Translations under genes and position numbers: made by a program
In this document: piece by piece, positions 53,483-63,365 of the stretch
Layout of the letters: each line of letters starts with the position of its first letter
Position numbering within the stretch: position 1 is the stretch's first letter
Assembly: GCF_000309385.1 (NCBI RefSeq)
Contig: NZ_JH976537.1
Location: forward strand, 647,426-711,425
From: Nodosilinea nodulosa PCC 7104
Lineage (GTDB): Bacteria; Cyanobacteriota; Cyanobacteriia; Phormidesmidales; Phormidesmidaceae
Direction of reading: 5' to 3'
Length of the DNA stretch: 64,000 bases
Notes under the pieces: generated by a model
What the model was told of the DNA's origin: nothing
Database searches by the model: none
Seen by the model: the letters and a program-made list of their open reading frames with translations, nothing else

Positions 53483-53524
53483 GAATTTTGGATTGGGGAT
53501 TTTGGATTGGAGATTTTGAAGTTC

Positions 53525-53600
53525 AGCAGCGATTCTCTCCCCCATCGCCCCCATCTCCCCACCTCCTTATCCCCCTATCCCCCTATCCCCCATTTCCCCT
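53525..53600. repeat. C-rich minisatellite at the aminopeptidase 3' end
   Basis: CCCCCAT/CCCCTAT units between the small gene and the M17 aminopeptidase. The aminopeptidase stop codon (53575) lies inside the array. Confidence 0.75.
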
Positions 53601-54945
53601 CCACCGCCCGCTGCCGAATCAGCTCAAACACCGCCCGTATGCCCATCGCTTCGCCGCCCTCAGGGCGTCCAGGCAGGGTACGCACATTCCAGGCCATCAG
53701 GTCGAGGTGAATCCAGGGAATTTCGGGCCGGGTGAACTCCTGCAAAAACAGGGCGGCGGTAATTGACCCACCAAAGGAGCTGTTGGAGATGTTTGAGAGA
53801 TCGGCTACCGAGCTGTCGAGCATGGCGCGGTAGGGCTGGTGCAGGGGCAGTTGCCACAATGGGTCATCCACGGCCAGCCCGCAGGTCAGCAGGGCATTGG
53901 CCAGCTCGGGCCGGTTGCTAAAGCAGGCCGGTAGCTCCGTGCCCAGGGCAATGCGGGCGGCTCCGGTCAGGGTGGCAAAGTCGACGACGAGCTGGGGGGC
54001 GGGTTCTTCGCAGACGGCTTCCCAGAGGGCATCGGCTAAAATCAGGCGGCCTTCGGCATCGGTGTTGCCGACCTCCACTGTTAGCCCCCGGCGCGAGAGC
54101 ACCACATCCAGGGGATGAAGCGCGTTTCCGGCAATGCTGTTTTCGACGGCGGGGATCAGCACCCGCAGGCGCACGGGCAGCTGCAAGCCCATGACCATCT
54201 CGGCCAGGCCCAGGGCGTTGGCGGCGCCGCCCATGTCTTTTTTCATCAGCTTCATGCCAGCGGCGGGCTTGATGTCGAGGCCGCCCGTGTCAAAGCAGAC
54301 GCCCTTGCCCACCACCGTCACCCTGGGGTGATCGGGGTCGCCCCAGGTGATGTCAAGCAGCCGTGGAGCCTGGGTATAGGCGCGCCCCACGGCGTGGATG
54401 AGGGGGTAGTTTTGGGTCAGCAGGTCGTCGCCCGCGATCGCGCTCAGGTTGGCAAGGTGGCGATCGCACAACCGCTGGGCCGCCGCCTCTAGCTGTTCTG
54501 GCCCCATATCGCCCGCCGGAGTGGTGACCAGATCGCGCACCAGGGTGGTTGCCGCAACGGTGGTGTTGACATAGGCCGCGTCGGCGCTGGCGGGGGGCAG
54601 TAGCTCGGCCCCAGGGCTTGGGGGCTGGCGCTTGTACTGGCTGAAGCTGTAGCGGCCCAGGCACCAGCCCAGCCAGAGCTTGGTGGCAATCTCGGCGGGC
54701 CACTGATCGGCCAGAGCATAGGTTTGGGGCGGCAGGGTTTTAGCGAGATTGCCCAGGGTCCAGGTATCGACCGGATCGGGCCTGCCGACTAAAACTTTGG
54801 CCAGGCTGCCCTCGGCCCCTGGCACCAGGCAAAAGCTGTTGGGCTCGGCCTTAAACCCAGTCACCTGGGTCCAGGCCTGGCTGTCGAGGTGGTCTTTGGC
54901 AAGGTCGGTCTGGTCTACCAGGTAAATGGGAATCGGCGTTGACAA
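53575..54945 (-). CDS. Leucyl aminopeptidase family protein (M17)
   Basis: 456-residue cytosolic di-metal peptidase of the PepA/LAP superfamily. The C-terminal catalytic domain has GKGVCFDTGGLDIKPAAGMK with the metal-binding Lys and Asp, KDMGGAANALGLAEMVMGL, the NTDAEGRL signature and GTELPACFSN. The N-terminal domain (about 1-140) is divergent. It removes N-terminal residues from peptides. The last residues (GKWGIGG) come from the minisatellite. Normal length. Confidence 0.92.
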   Translation of the reverse strand: MSTPIPIYLVDQTDLAKDHLDSQAWTQVTGFKAEPNSFCLVPGAEGSLAKVLVGRPDPVDTWTLGNLAKTLPPQTYALADQWPAEIATKLWLGWCLGRYSFSQYKRQPPSPGAELLPPASADAAYVNTTVAATTLVRDLVTTPAGDMGPEQLEAAAQRLCDRHLANLSAIAGDDLLTQNYPLIHAVGRAYTQAPRLLDITWGDPDHPRVTVVGKGVCFDTGGLDIKPAAGMKLMKKDMGGAANALGLAEMVMGLQLPVRLRVLIPAVENSIAGNALHPLDVVLSRRGLTVEVGNTDAEGRLILADALWEAVCEEPAPQLVVDFATLTGAARIALGTELPACFSNRPELANALLTCGLAVDDPLWQLPLHQPYRAMLDSSVADLSNISNSSFGGSITAALFLQEFTRPEIPWIHLDLMAWNVRTLPGRPEGGEAMGIRAVFELIRQRAVEGKWGIGG

Positions 54946-55074
54946 CGGTTATCCTCCGGGAGTGGCACCCAAATCAATCAGTCTATCGAAGTTTTGGCTC
55001 CGGGGTAAGCCCAATGCTGAACAGGACCCGCCAGCCTAGGCAATTTAGTCAGCCCAGACCGGAGGCCTGAAGGC

Positions 55075-56265
55075 TCACGCTCTGGCGCCGGGCAGTTGCC
55101 AGTAGCGGTAGCTGCTGTAGGCCATGGTCAGCACTCCGGCGGCGATCGCCGATTCATCCACCTCAAATTTGGGGTGGTGCAGCGGGTAGTTGACGGCGCG
55201 ATCGGTAAAGCCCACCCCCAGGCGAAACATGGTGCCGGGGGCGTGCTCCAGGTACAGCGAAAAATCTTCCGCCCCCAGGGATGGCTCGTGAATAATTTGC
55301 AGGCGCTCGTTGCCTAAAGCCTCGCTGACGCAGCGGGCGGTCAGCTCCGTCAGGGTAGGGTCGTTGAGCACCGAGGGGACTCCCCGGCGGTAGTTGACCT
55401 CATACTTGGCTCCGTAGGGTTGGCAGACCCCGGCCACAATCGACTCGATCCACCGGGGCAGATGGTTGCGGGTGTCGGGATGGAGCGATCGCACCGTGCC
55501 CAGCAGCCTGACCGTATCGGCAATCACGTTGGGGGCGCGCCCTCCCTGAATTTGGCCAATGGTCAGCACAATCGGATGGAGTGGGTTTTGGGTGCGGCTA
55601 ATCGCCTGCTGCAAAGTGGTGATCACTTGGGCAGCAATCCAAATGGCGTCGATGGCCTCGTGGGGGCGCGCCCCGTGGCCCGACTCACCCACAATGATAA
55701 TTTCCAAGTCATCGGCGGCAGCGGTCAGCGCCCCGTAGCGAATTCCGATGGCGCGGGCGGGCACCGAGGGATAGGCGTGCAGCCCTAAAATTGCCGATAC
55801 CCCGGCCATTACCCCGTCTTCAATCATCCAGCGGGCGCCCTGGGCCGTTTCTTCCGCAGGCTGAAACAAAAACCGCGTCGTACCGGGCAGCGGCGCGGCC
55901 AGCTGGGCCAGCACCATCGCCGTCCCCAGCCCTACGGTGGTGTGTACATCGTGCCCGCAAGCGTGCATAATACCCGACTGGTTCGAGGCAAAGGGCAAAT
56001 CTACCCGTTCAGCCAGGGGTAAACCGTCCATATCTGCTCGAATAGCCAAAATCCGGGGGTCTTCACCGCCGGGCAGCTCGGCTACCACTCCGGTTTTCCC
56101 GACCAGCTCCTGCACTCGGAGCCCGCAGGAGGACAGCACTCCTGCCACATAGGCGGCGGTTTTATACTCCTGGCCACTGAGTTCGGGATGGCTATGAAGA
56201 TGACGGCGAATTTCAACTAGACGCGGTGAAATCGCGTCAACAATAGATTTAATCTGGCTCAGCAT
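55075..56265 (-). CDS. M20 family amidohydrolase (HipO/IAA-amino acid hydrolase-like)
   Basis: 396-residue cytosolic enzyme of the M20D group, which hydrolyses N-acyl or N-aryl amino acids. Key motifs: IRADMDGLPL (bridging Asp), HACGHDVHTTVGLG (metal His and Asp), FQPAEETAQGARWMI (catalytic Glu pair), ILGLHAYPS, the dimerisation segment SGHGARPHEAIDAIWIAAQV, and SLGAEDFSLYLEHAPGTMFR. Substrate unknown. Normal length; 129 bp upstream of the aminopeptidase gene on the same strand. Confidence 0.93.
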   Translation of the reverse strand: MLSQIKSIVDAISPRLVEIRRHLHSHPELSGQEYKTAAYVAGVLSSCGLRVQELVGKTGVVAELPGGEDPRILAIRADMDGLPLAERVDLPFASNQSGIMHACGHDVHTTVGLGTAMVLAQLAAPLPGTTRFLFQPAEETAQGARWMIEDGVMAGVSAILGLHAYPSVPARAIGIRYGALTAAADDLEIIIVGESGHGARPHEAIDAIWIAAQVITTLQQAISRTQNPLHPIVLTIGQIQGGRAPNVIADTVRLLGTVRSLHPDTRNHLPRWIESIVAGVCQPYGAKYEVNYRRGVPSVLNDPTLTELTARCVSEALGNERLQIIHEPSLGAEDFSLYLEHAPGTMFRLGVGFTDRAVNYPLHHPKFEVDESAIAAGVLTMAYSSYRYWQLPGARA

Positions 56266-56389
56266 GGGTTAACACGGTTGGTAATCGCCACGTTTAGCCT
56301 AATGCAGCCAGGCGGTGATGTATTGCACCACACCAATCCGCGCCGCGATAACCTTGAGTTCAAGCAAACTTCCCTGCAAAGCTCCTGGC

Positions 56390-57787
56390 CTACTTGTTCG
56401 GCGGGACAAAGGGATCGGTGGCACCGTTGCCATTTCCGTTGTTGCCGCCGGGGCCAACGCCATTGTTGTTGCCGGGGTCACCGCCCACTCCGACGCCCAC
56501 GCCGTTGTTGCCGCTACCAACCCCAACGCCAACACCGACGTCAACTCCGCCGCTGCCGACGCCAACACCAGCCCCAACATCGACCCCGCCGCTGCCTGCA
56601 CCAGCTCCGGCCCCGGCCCCAACATCGACCCCGCCGCTGCCAGCCCCAGCCCCAGCCCCGGCCCCAACATCGACCCCGCCGCTGCCAGCACCAGCGCCGC
56701 TACCTGCTCCACTATTCCCAGAGGAAATTGGCGATGGCCCAGGAATCCCTCCAGGGCTGCCGCCCTGGCTAGGAGGCATAGGCGTGGGAACACTGCCGCC
56801 AGAACCCCCAATGGATGTGGGCGGCTGCGCGGGCTGTGACCCGACTGTAGGCACCGAGGGAATTGTTGTAATGAGGCCATCCCCTGGGGTGAGTACCCCG
56901 CGCAGGATTGAAATAGGAGCCCCGCCAGAGCTGGCGGGAGACAGGCCCCAGGGCTGTTCAGAGGCAATATTGGCGTTGCTACCCATGCCAATCAGGTCTG
57001 GGTTGAGGGTAATGGCGTCTGTAAAGGGAGTTTGCTCCTCCAGCGCCTCTAGGGTCTCCTGGCGCACGCCTTCAAGAGCTGGCCCAAGGGGAGATTCTGC
57101 GTTGGGGTTATCTAGCTCAAGCCCCTCTACTAGCGGACTGGTTTGGTAGAACATGGGCAGGTCAAACTCAACCACCTGCACCTGATTATCTTGAATCAGG
57201 GCCATTTGCCCGCCGTAGAGGGAGTACTCAGTGGCTCCGCAGGTGTCAGAACCGCCGCAGCCGCTGGTGGTGATGGTCATCGGCCCGGCAGGATTGTTCG
57301 TGAGGGCCATGACGACGGTTAAATCGCTGTCTGGGATATATCGAACCACCACAGCAGAACCCTGAATGCCGGTTACCGCGCTGGGAGTTTGAACATTGGT
57401 GCGCCCCTGCCCTGGCGGAATGAGCAGCAGAACGGTGCCGTTGGTGAGGCGAAAATTGCGGGTGTTGGGCACAAACCGAAAGGTGGCCCGCTCACCAACT
57501 CGTGCCAGGGAGCCATCGTTAAAGCGCAGGTCGGCTTGGGAAGCGGCGGCGGTGCGCAGGGCATCGCCGATGGCGAGGACGTCGGAAATTCTGGCGGTTC
57601 GGGCCTGCCGTCCGCGGGGGATAAGCTCCACCCGGTTGCGCAATGCCTCGACATCGGCCCGAGTCAGGGAAACGCTGGCCTGGGCGGGTAAGCCAGCCAA
57701 CACCAGGGCAATTAGGGAGGCTAGCCCAGTAACTTTAGGGACAAAATGCTTAAGGCCCTGCTGGGCAAATTTGCTGGTGTTCAGCAT
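56390..57787 (-). CDS. FecR-domain protein with glycine-rich repeat tail
   Basis: 465 residues with an N-terminal signal peptide (TGLASLIALVLAGLPAQA). The FecR-like beta domain (about 40-160) covers ALRTAAASQADLRFNDGSLA and NFRLTNGTVLLLIPPGQG. A unique linker follows, then a tail from about 365 made of GAGSGGVDVGAGAGA-type repeats and Gly/Asn runs. FecR domains sense or bind extracytoplasmic signals; cyanobacterial members are often repeat-bearing exported proteins. The tail may be a flexible spacer or polymer-binding stretch (inference). Confidence 0.82.
   Translation of the reverse strand: MLNTSKFAQQGLKHFVPKVTGLASLIALVLAGLPAQASVSLTRADVEALRNRVELIPRGRQARTARISDVLAIGDALRTAAASQADLRFNDGSLARVGERATFRFVPNTRNFRLTNGTVLLLIPPGQGRTNVQTPSAVTGIQGSAVVVRYIPDSDLTVVMALTNNPAGPMTITTSGCGGSDTCGATEYSLYGGQMALIQDNQVQVVEFDLPMFYQTSPLVEGLELDNPNAESPLGPALEGVRQETLEALEEQTPFTDAITLNPDLIGMGSNANIASEQPWGLSPASSGGAPISILRGVLTPGDGLITTIPSVPTVGSQPAQPPTSIGGSGGSVPTPMPPSQGGSPGGIPGPSPISSGNSGAGSGAGAGSGGVDVGAGAGAGAGSGGVDVGAGAGAGAGSGGVDVGAGVGVGSGGVDVGVGVGVGSGNNGVGVGVGGDPGNNNGVGPGGNNGNGNGATDPFVPPNK
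56440..56700. repeat. Tandem coding repeat in the FecR tail
   Basis: Imperfect 42-48 bp units (CCAACATCGACCCCGCCGCT...) encoding Gly/Val/Asp/Ala repeats. It is a protein-level repeat, GC-rich, and gives long open frames on the other strand that are artefacts. Confidence 0.7.
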
Positions 57788-58032
57788 GGCATAACCGCAA
57801 TAACAGCTTCTCAGTTTCTAAGCGCTTCCTGCCAGAGGCAATCGCCCTGGGAAAAACCACTGTCAGCAACACAGGAACACAACCCATTCAGCAGGTAATA
57901 GGTACCTTACCTAGTATCTTCTAACGCTTTAATAACAGATCCGTAAGAAAGTTATAAAGTTCCTCGATAACATCTTACTTCATCTTTATATAGGGAATAT
58001 ACGGATGACTCCGTAGCTATGGGCAGATTGTT

Positions 58033-61000
58033 TCACAGCGTGAACGGTGCCAGGGGCGCAATGTCGGGGTTCTGCCCGCCAATCTGATTGGTGCGCAAGA
58101 CCCACAGCGCGGCACCGTGACTGAGACAGAGTTGAGTTATGGTGTCGCTGGCTTTGCGGGGCAGCATGGTGCGCCAGCTCAGCAGGCCCCGTCCCAGGGT
58201 TTTCAGCGGAAAGTCTGACAGGTTAGTGCCCAGGGACTCGCGCTCGTCGGCCCAGTCGGCTCGGGCGCTGCCGAAGGGAAGGAGCCTTTGCTGAATGGCG
58301 TGACGCAGGTTGAGGAGCTGCTGGAACTGCTTGGCCTGGTCAGGGTTTTGGGCCTCCCAGGCGTTGAGAGTGGCCCGGTGGGCGATGATGGCGGCCTCTA
58401 GGTGGATGGCGCTGGCGTACATGGCCTGGTTGGAGTCCTGGGCGCAGTTGTTGGCGGGGCCAACGTAGGTGACCCCAGTGCCGTCGCCCGTGCGGTAGCG
58501 GGCGGTCATGAGTTCTAGCTCCAGGCGCAGGTCATCGAGGGCTGACCAGGGGTGGCCTTTGAAGTCGAAGGGCTGGGTGTAGGCGGGCAGCTTGATCAGA
58601 ATATCTGATACGGGCCGGGTGCCCATAAACCCCCACTGGCGATCGCCTATGTACAGCGACCAGTCTAAGGTCCCTGCTACCAGGCCGCGGCGGTTGTGGG
58701 TGTAGACCTGGTGGTAGTGGATGTCGAACTGAAGCTCGTCGGTCAGGGGCTCGCGCACCACCGTGGCAATGCCGTAGGCAAAGTGACCAAAGTAGATGGG
58801 GCCTTTGGCGGCGGGTTCGCGCTGCTCGCCCCCGATACCGCCGTAGATATGGACCACCAGGGCCTGGTCGTGCTCGCGCCACTGGGCGATCGCGGCCTGC
58901 TCAGAAGGGGTTTTGGGGTCAATCAATACCGCCTCGGCGGTGCCCTTTTTCTGCTCCAGGTTTTGCCACGAGTCGTGGCGCAGGTATTGCCGCCCCTGGC
59001 GACTGCTGGTAATGACGCGATCGGGCTGGAGCTGAAACAGACAGCGGGGCCGCAGGGCTTGCACCACAAACTCGCCGCTGTGGGCCTGGGCGCCGTAGAT
59101 ATACCAGCCGGCGCTGTTTTGGGGCGCTCGCTCGATGCCTGCATTCGTAAAGGCTGCCACCCCGTTGTCGTCGAGGACTACGGCGGGCAGGCGCACGGTT
59201 TCTGCCAGCCCGTCAAAGGCCTGGGTGTCTGGGTTGTAGTGCACCACACGGTAGTGCTCCAGAGCGCCATCGACCGGACCTAGAAACTGCACCAGAGCCT
59301 TGTAGAGGCCAGAGATTTGAATCGGCTCGTGGGCGATCGTGAGGGCAATGGCCGCCTGGGCTGCCGCATTCGCCCCCGCTGTGCTCTCGACAATCACGGG
59401 GTCGGGCAGCTTGACCACAATGTCGTCCACCGGGTGGGCACCGGCCAGGGATTCGAGCGGGGTGACCAGCCGCCAGTGGTTGAGCCGGGTGGGCAAAATC
59501 AGCCCCTGGCGATGGGAGTCTTCGGCCTCGGCGCTGAAGTGAATGTCGCGGGTAACGGCCTGGAATCGTTTTTTGAGGCTCGATTCGCCCCGCCAGCGCA
59601 GGGGCACGCGCTGGCCCAGCCAGGCGCAATAGGCTGGGGGAGTATGGAGCAGTTCCAGCCATACGCCGTCGATGTCGGGGCGCTGCTCCAGCTCGGGCAG
59701 CACCAGCCGCCCCACCCAATTGCCCACGGGGCAATACCAGGGCAAAGGCGGGGTTTGCTGCACCGGATAGTAGCTGGCATGGTTGAAGGGGGCGCTCTGA
59801 AAGCGGTAGTAGTTGCCCAGCTGAACCACCTGAATTTTTTGAATATCCAGGTGCTGGCGCAGGTCGCCGACCAAAATGTCGAGGGTCAGGTCCAGGGTTT
59901 GCTGTAGGTGGCTGCGCCCGTCGGGCAACATCGCCTGGTCGTCGAGCACCCCCCCAGGGGTCTGGTGGCTGACCGGCCCCAGGCTGATAAAGGTGATTTT
60001 GCCCTTGCGCTTGGCTCGGTTCCAGTAGGAGAGGGGGGCGATCGCCCAGCGCCGGGGAAACATGATGGGTCCCAGTCGTTCCACCGGGTCTTTGGTGCCC
60101 ACCAGATGGTAGAGCTGCTCGGCCTCGGTGGCCCGACTGTTGCCGCTGATCACCCCGGCCAGGGAAATCACCTCAATGGGTGCCCCCAGGGCCTGCTTTA
60201 GAAAGGGCAAAATGCCCAGGGCAATCTGGCCGCCGCCGCTGTAGCCAATCAGCGTGAGGGGAACGCCTCCGGCCAGGGGATAGCCGTGCTGCACCAGGCT
60301 TTCGTAGACCCGCTGGGCCACCCCCTGGTTGTAGATGGGACCAAAGCGCTGGTCGGCAGACACCGCCACAATCAGAATATTGCGCACGTTGATAATCATT
60401 CCCACCCAGGGGCCGAGGCGCTGGGTCAGAGACTCGATGCCGCGCCAAAAGAAGGCCAGGGGGCGATCTTGGGTGAGCGATCGGTTTAGCACCGAGTAGG
60501 GAATTAGCCCCTTCACCAGGGCGATATCGGCGGGGAGGTGTTGGCCCAGGTCGTCGAGGTAGCGGGCGACGGTGGGCTGGTAGTCGGCAGTGGCCTGGTT
60601 GATGCCGTCGAGGTAGACAATGAACCGCCGTGGCTCGGCCCGTGAATTGGCGGGGGCAGCCTCGGGATCGTCCACGGTCTGGGGAGTTAGGGTATCGACC
60701 CCATCGCCGTACCAGCCCGCCCACCAGCCCAGGGCCTCCAGGGGGGCCAGCATGGCGGCCACCAGCAGGGCGATCGCGCCAATCCAGATCAAGTCGGCCA
60801 GCCAGCGGGCCGGACGGCTCTGGCCGTGCCAGATCGTAACCACCGCCCGCAGGGGTTCCAGGCTGAGGGCCACTAGCAGCGCTAAGATCCCCAAACCCAG
60901 GTAAACCCACAGCAAGTCCAGCCGTCGCGATCGCCGCTGGGACAGCTCCGCCAGGGCCGGTGGCGATGAATTTGGCTGGGGGGTGGCATGGGGCTGGGGC

Positions 61001-61701
61001 GGCGGCGCGATCGCCCTGGCGGCAGAGGCTTTGGGCAAAGCTTCGGAAGCCTCTGGCCCCAGGGGATGGGCCGCGATCAGAGTTTTGAGCTGGCCTCGAT
61101 TGACGACCAGCTTTACCCCAGCGGTGCGGTTGGTGAGCCAGCGGCCCAGGTTGACTATCGGCTGCCCCACGGTCTGCTGCAGCACCAGCAGCACGATCCA
61201 GCCCAGCACCACGTGGCCCACCGCCTGAACGGCGGTGAGGTGGGCCAGCACCGCAAAGCCCACCACTACCGCCAGCAGGTTCCACACCAGGAGCAGCCGC
61301 AGCACCGGCACCCCCAGGTAGGGCATCGCCCCAAAAAAGCTAAACACCAGGGGCAGATAGCTAAAGGCCAAACTGTCGGTCACCGCCTGCCAGGGAATTG
61401 ACTGGTCTAAAAACCAGCGGCTAGCCAGCCAGATGCTCAGCGCCCAAAACAGGTAGCCCGCCACAAACAGCAGCGCCGCCAGCACCAGACTCAGCACAAA
61501 CCGCAGGGGTTTGACCTGGTTGACAAACAGAATGATGCTCTGGGCCACCGCTTGCGATAGTCCGGCCAAAAACACCACCGCCAGGGCCAGACTGTCTACG
61601 GTGTCGGCGGGAAACTGGCGCAGGGCCAGAAAGGCCTCGGGATTGAGGCTTAAAATTCCCCCCAGCACCTGGCTGAGGGTGTCAAAATTCAGATCATTCA
61701 T
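58033..61701 (-). CDS. Large membrane-anchored alpha/beta-hydrolase-like protein
   Basis: 1,222 residues from MNDLNFDTLSQVLGG; the open frame continues 36 codons upstream into the PHP gene, but this ATG overlaps its stop by 8 bp. The N-terminal third (about 40-380) has about seven TM helices resembling a Yip1-type membrane domain with a soluble loop. A hydrolase-like part follows with RRFIVYLDGINQA and nucleophile-elbow motif LTLIGYSGGGQIALGIL (near 485). The C-terminal 650 residues are mostly beta-rich (HIYGG, FVVQALRPRCLF) and not recognised. A serine hydrolase acting on membrane or envelope material is inference. Confidence 0.72.
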   Translation of the reverse strand: MNDLNFDTLSQVLGGILSLNPEAFLALRQFPADTVDSLALAVVFLAGLSQAVAQSIILFVNQVKPLRFVLSLVLAALLFVAGYLFWALSIWLASRWFLDQSIPWQAVTDSLAFSYLPLVFSFFGAMPYLGVPVLRLLLVWNLLAVVVGFAVLAHLTAVQAVGHVVLGWIVLLVLQQTVGQPIVNLGRWLTNRTAGVKLVVNRGQLKTLIAAHPLGPEASEALPKASAARAIAPPPQPHATPQPNSSPPALAELSQRRSRRLDLLWVYLGLGILALLVALSLEPLRAVVTIWHGQSRPARWLADLIWIGAIALLVAAMLAPLEALGWWAGWYGDGVDTLTPQTVDDPEAAPANSRAEPRRFIVYLDGINQATADYQPTVARYLDDLGQHLPADIALVKGLIPYSVLNRSLTQDRPLAFFWRGIESLTQRLGPWVGMIINVRNILIVAVSADQRFGPIYNQGVAQRVYESLVQHGYPLAGGVPLTLIGYSGGGQIALGILPFLKQALGAPIEVISLAGVISGNSRATEAEQLYHLVGTKDPVERLGPIMFPRRWAIAPLSYWNRAKRKGKITFISLGPVSHQTPGGVLDDQAMLPDGRSHLQQTLDLTLDILVGDLRQHLDIQKIQVVQLGNYYRFQSAPFNHASYYPVQQTPPLPWYCPVGNWVGRLVLPELEQRPDIDGVWLELLHTPPAYCAWLGQRVPLRWRGESSLKKRFQAVTRDIHFSAEAEDSHRQGLILPTRLNHWRLVTPLESLAGAHPVDDIVVKLPDPVIVESTAGANAAAQAAIALTIAHEPIQISGLYKALVQFLGPVDGALEHYRVVHYNPDTQAFDGLAETVRLPAVVLDDNGVAAFTNAGIERAPQNSAGWYIYGAQAHSGEFVVQALRPRCLFQLQPDRVITSSRQGRQYLRHDSWQNLEQKKGTAEAVLIDPKTPSEQAAIAQWREHDQALVVHIYGGIGGEQREPAAKGPIYFGHFAYGIATVVREPLTDELQFDIHYHQVYTHNRRGLVAGTLDWSLYIGDRQWGFMGTRPVSDILIKLPAYTQPFDFKGHPWSALDDLRLELELMTARYRTGDGTGVTYVGPANNCAQDSNQAMYASAIHLEAAIIAHRATLNAWEAQNPDQAKQFQQLLNLRHAIQQRLLPFGSARADWADERESLGTNLSDFPLKTLGRGLLSWRTMLPRKASDTITQLCLSHGAALWVLRTNQIGGQNPDIAPLAPFTL

Positions 61702-62584
61702 GGCTGATTGAGGTGGCTGCCACAGCGGCGGCGAGGCTGGCTGCCGCCTGTTTGAGAGGCCCCAGCAGCGCCAGGGGAATGCGCAGATGGTTGAGCCCCA
61801 CCGGAGCATCGGACTGTTTTTTGGGGCGATGCCCTACCTGGCTGGCAGGTTTTGGCTCCGGGGGGCCGTGGTAGTCGCTGCCGCCGGTCATCAGCAGCCC
61901 GTAGTGGTGGCAGTACTCCTCTAGCCGCCGTACGTCGCTGGGGCTGTGGTGAGGATGATACACCTCAACCCCCATCAGCCCCAATTCGACCAGCTGAGGC
62001 ATCAGGGCATCGACGGTGGACCCCTTAAACAGGCAGGGGTGGGCCCACACCGGCACCGCCCCACAGTCTCGCAGCAGCTGAATGCCCTCGGCGGCAGAAA
62101 ATTTTTCGTAGGGCACAAAGGCCGGGCCGTGGTCGCCCAGCCAGCGGTCAAAAGCCTCTCGCCTGCTGGCCACGTGGCCAGCCTTGACCAGGGCAGCGGC
62201 CAGGTGGGGGCGACCAGGGGCCATGGTGCCCGACAGCTCGGGCAGCTCGATGGGAAAGCCCAGTTCGGCCAGCTTGTCGGCCATCAGCCTGGCCCGGCGG
62301 CGACGGCCTGCAATGCGATCGCCCAGGGGCGGCTCCAGGACCGCCCGATCGGGGTAAAAGCCCAGAATGTGGAGCGATCGCCCATTCTCCACCGTGCTCA
62401 GCTCCACCCCTGGCACCACCTCCAGATCGTCCCCGGCGGCGGCGATCGCCTCATCCCACCCGGCCAGGGTGTCGTGGTCGGTAATGGCCAGCGCCTTTAC
62501 TCCGGCGGCGATCGCCGCCACCACCAGCGCTGCTGGAGTCAGGGTGCCGTCTGAATAGGTCGTGTGGTTGTGCAGGTCGAGCAT
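61694..62584 (-). CDS. PHP-domain phosphoesterase (YciV/TrpH-like)
   Basis: 296 residues from MLDLHNHTTYSDGTL. The PHP metal-binding motifs are LHNHTTYSDG, ITDHDTLAGW, VPGVELST, VWAHPCLF, VYHPHHSP and GGSDYHGP. Family members are 3',5'-nucleoside bisphosphate phosphatases or RNase AM. The upstream Met at 62668 lies within 47 bp of the next gene's end and adds an unconserved extension, so 62584 is preferred. It overlaps the hydrolase-like gene by 8 bp. In cyanobacteria the substrate is unproven. Confidence 0.92.
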   Translation of the reverse strand: MLDLHNHTTYSDGTLTPAALVVAAIAAGVKALAITDHDTLAGWDEAIAAAGDDLEVVPGVELSTVENGRSLHILGFYPDRAVLEPPLGDRIAGRRRRARLMADKLAELGFPIELPELSGTMAPGRPHLAAALVKAGHVASRREAFDRWLGDHGPAFVPYEKFSAAEGIQLLRDCGAVPVWAHPCLFKGSTVDALMPQLVELGLMGVEVYHPHHSPSDVRRLEEYCHHYGLLMTGGSDYHGPPEPKPASQVGHRPKKQSDAPVGLNHLRIPLALLGPLKQAAASLAAAVAATSISHE

Positions 62585-62630
62585 TGCGGTGGGGGTGACT
62601 ATTTTTCTCCCATTGTGCCGTACAGCCTGC

Positions 62631-63164
62631 CTACGCCATCCCAGAATTCTGTCCCATAGCCCGCTCAATGGCCTGATCGATGGCTTGCTCTACCAGGGTT
62701 TTGGCTTTTTCATCGAGGGTCAGCCAGTTGACCTCGCCGTCGTCGTAGAGCAGCGTAGCGTCTACGGTGGCTGGGCGCAGGGGCCGATAGTCGCTAAAAC
62801 ATACGGCAAAGCAAAGCTCCCACACGTCCAGGGTGGCGCTGCGGGGTTGCGCGCCGGGGGCATTGCCTGTGTTTTGGGTGAGCCGCAGCTCGTAAGCCGG
62901 GGAGGGGGCGGGCAACTGGCTGAGCTGCTGGCGAATATCCTCGGCCTGCGGGGGGGAGGCCTCCTGGAGCTGAGCGGCCAGATCGCGCACCTGCTGCCGC
63001 TGCTCGGGGGTAGTATCGCCCGGCCAGCGCACCTGCTCCAGGTAGTCGCTGCGCCAGTTAATGGTTTCGGTATGCTTACGGATGTTGTCGACGACGCGAA
63101 TCAGGCAGGGCTGCATCAGCTGGGCGGCTTGGGTTTCGTCGGTGGGGGTGGCAAAGGTCAGCAT
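62631..63164 (-). CDS. Hypothetical protein, soluble
   Basis: 177 residues, helical, without signal peptide. LIRVVDNIRKHTETINWRSD, VDATLLYDDGEVNWLTLDEK and CFAVCFSDYRPL are the clearest blocks. No domain recognised. It is 46 bp upstream of the PHP gene on the same strand, so it may belong to the same unit. Normal base composition. Confidence 0.65.
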   Translation of the reverse strand: MLTFATPTDETQAAQLMQPCLIRVVDNIRKHTETINWRSDYLEQVRWPGDTTPEQRQQVRDLAAQLQEASPPQAEDIRQQLSQLPAPSPAYELRLTQNTGNAPGAQPRSATLDVWELCFAVCFSDYRPLRPATVDATLLYDDGEVNWLTLDEKAKTLVEQAIDQAIERAMGQNSGMA

Positions 63165-63365
63165 GGAACCGGCTGTGGCAGCATAGGGAAAACATCACGG
63201 TGCGCTGCTCTGGCCCGATCGGGCAAAATTAGGAGACAAAACCAGTGCGGCGACGCGTGACAGCATTTTAGCTGACCCCTGGCCGCCCCGATGGCCAGCG
63301 CCCGGTGCCAAACTACGCTAGATTCCCCCGCCCCGTAATCTGACCTGTAACCTCCTGAGGACGGT

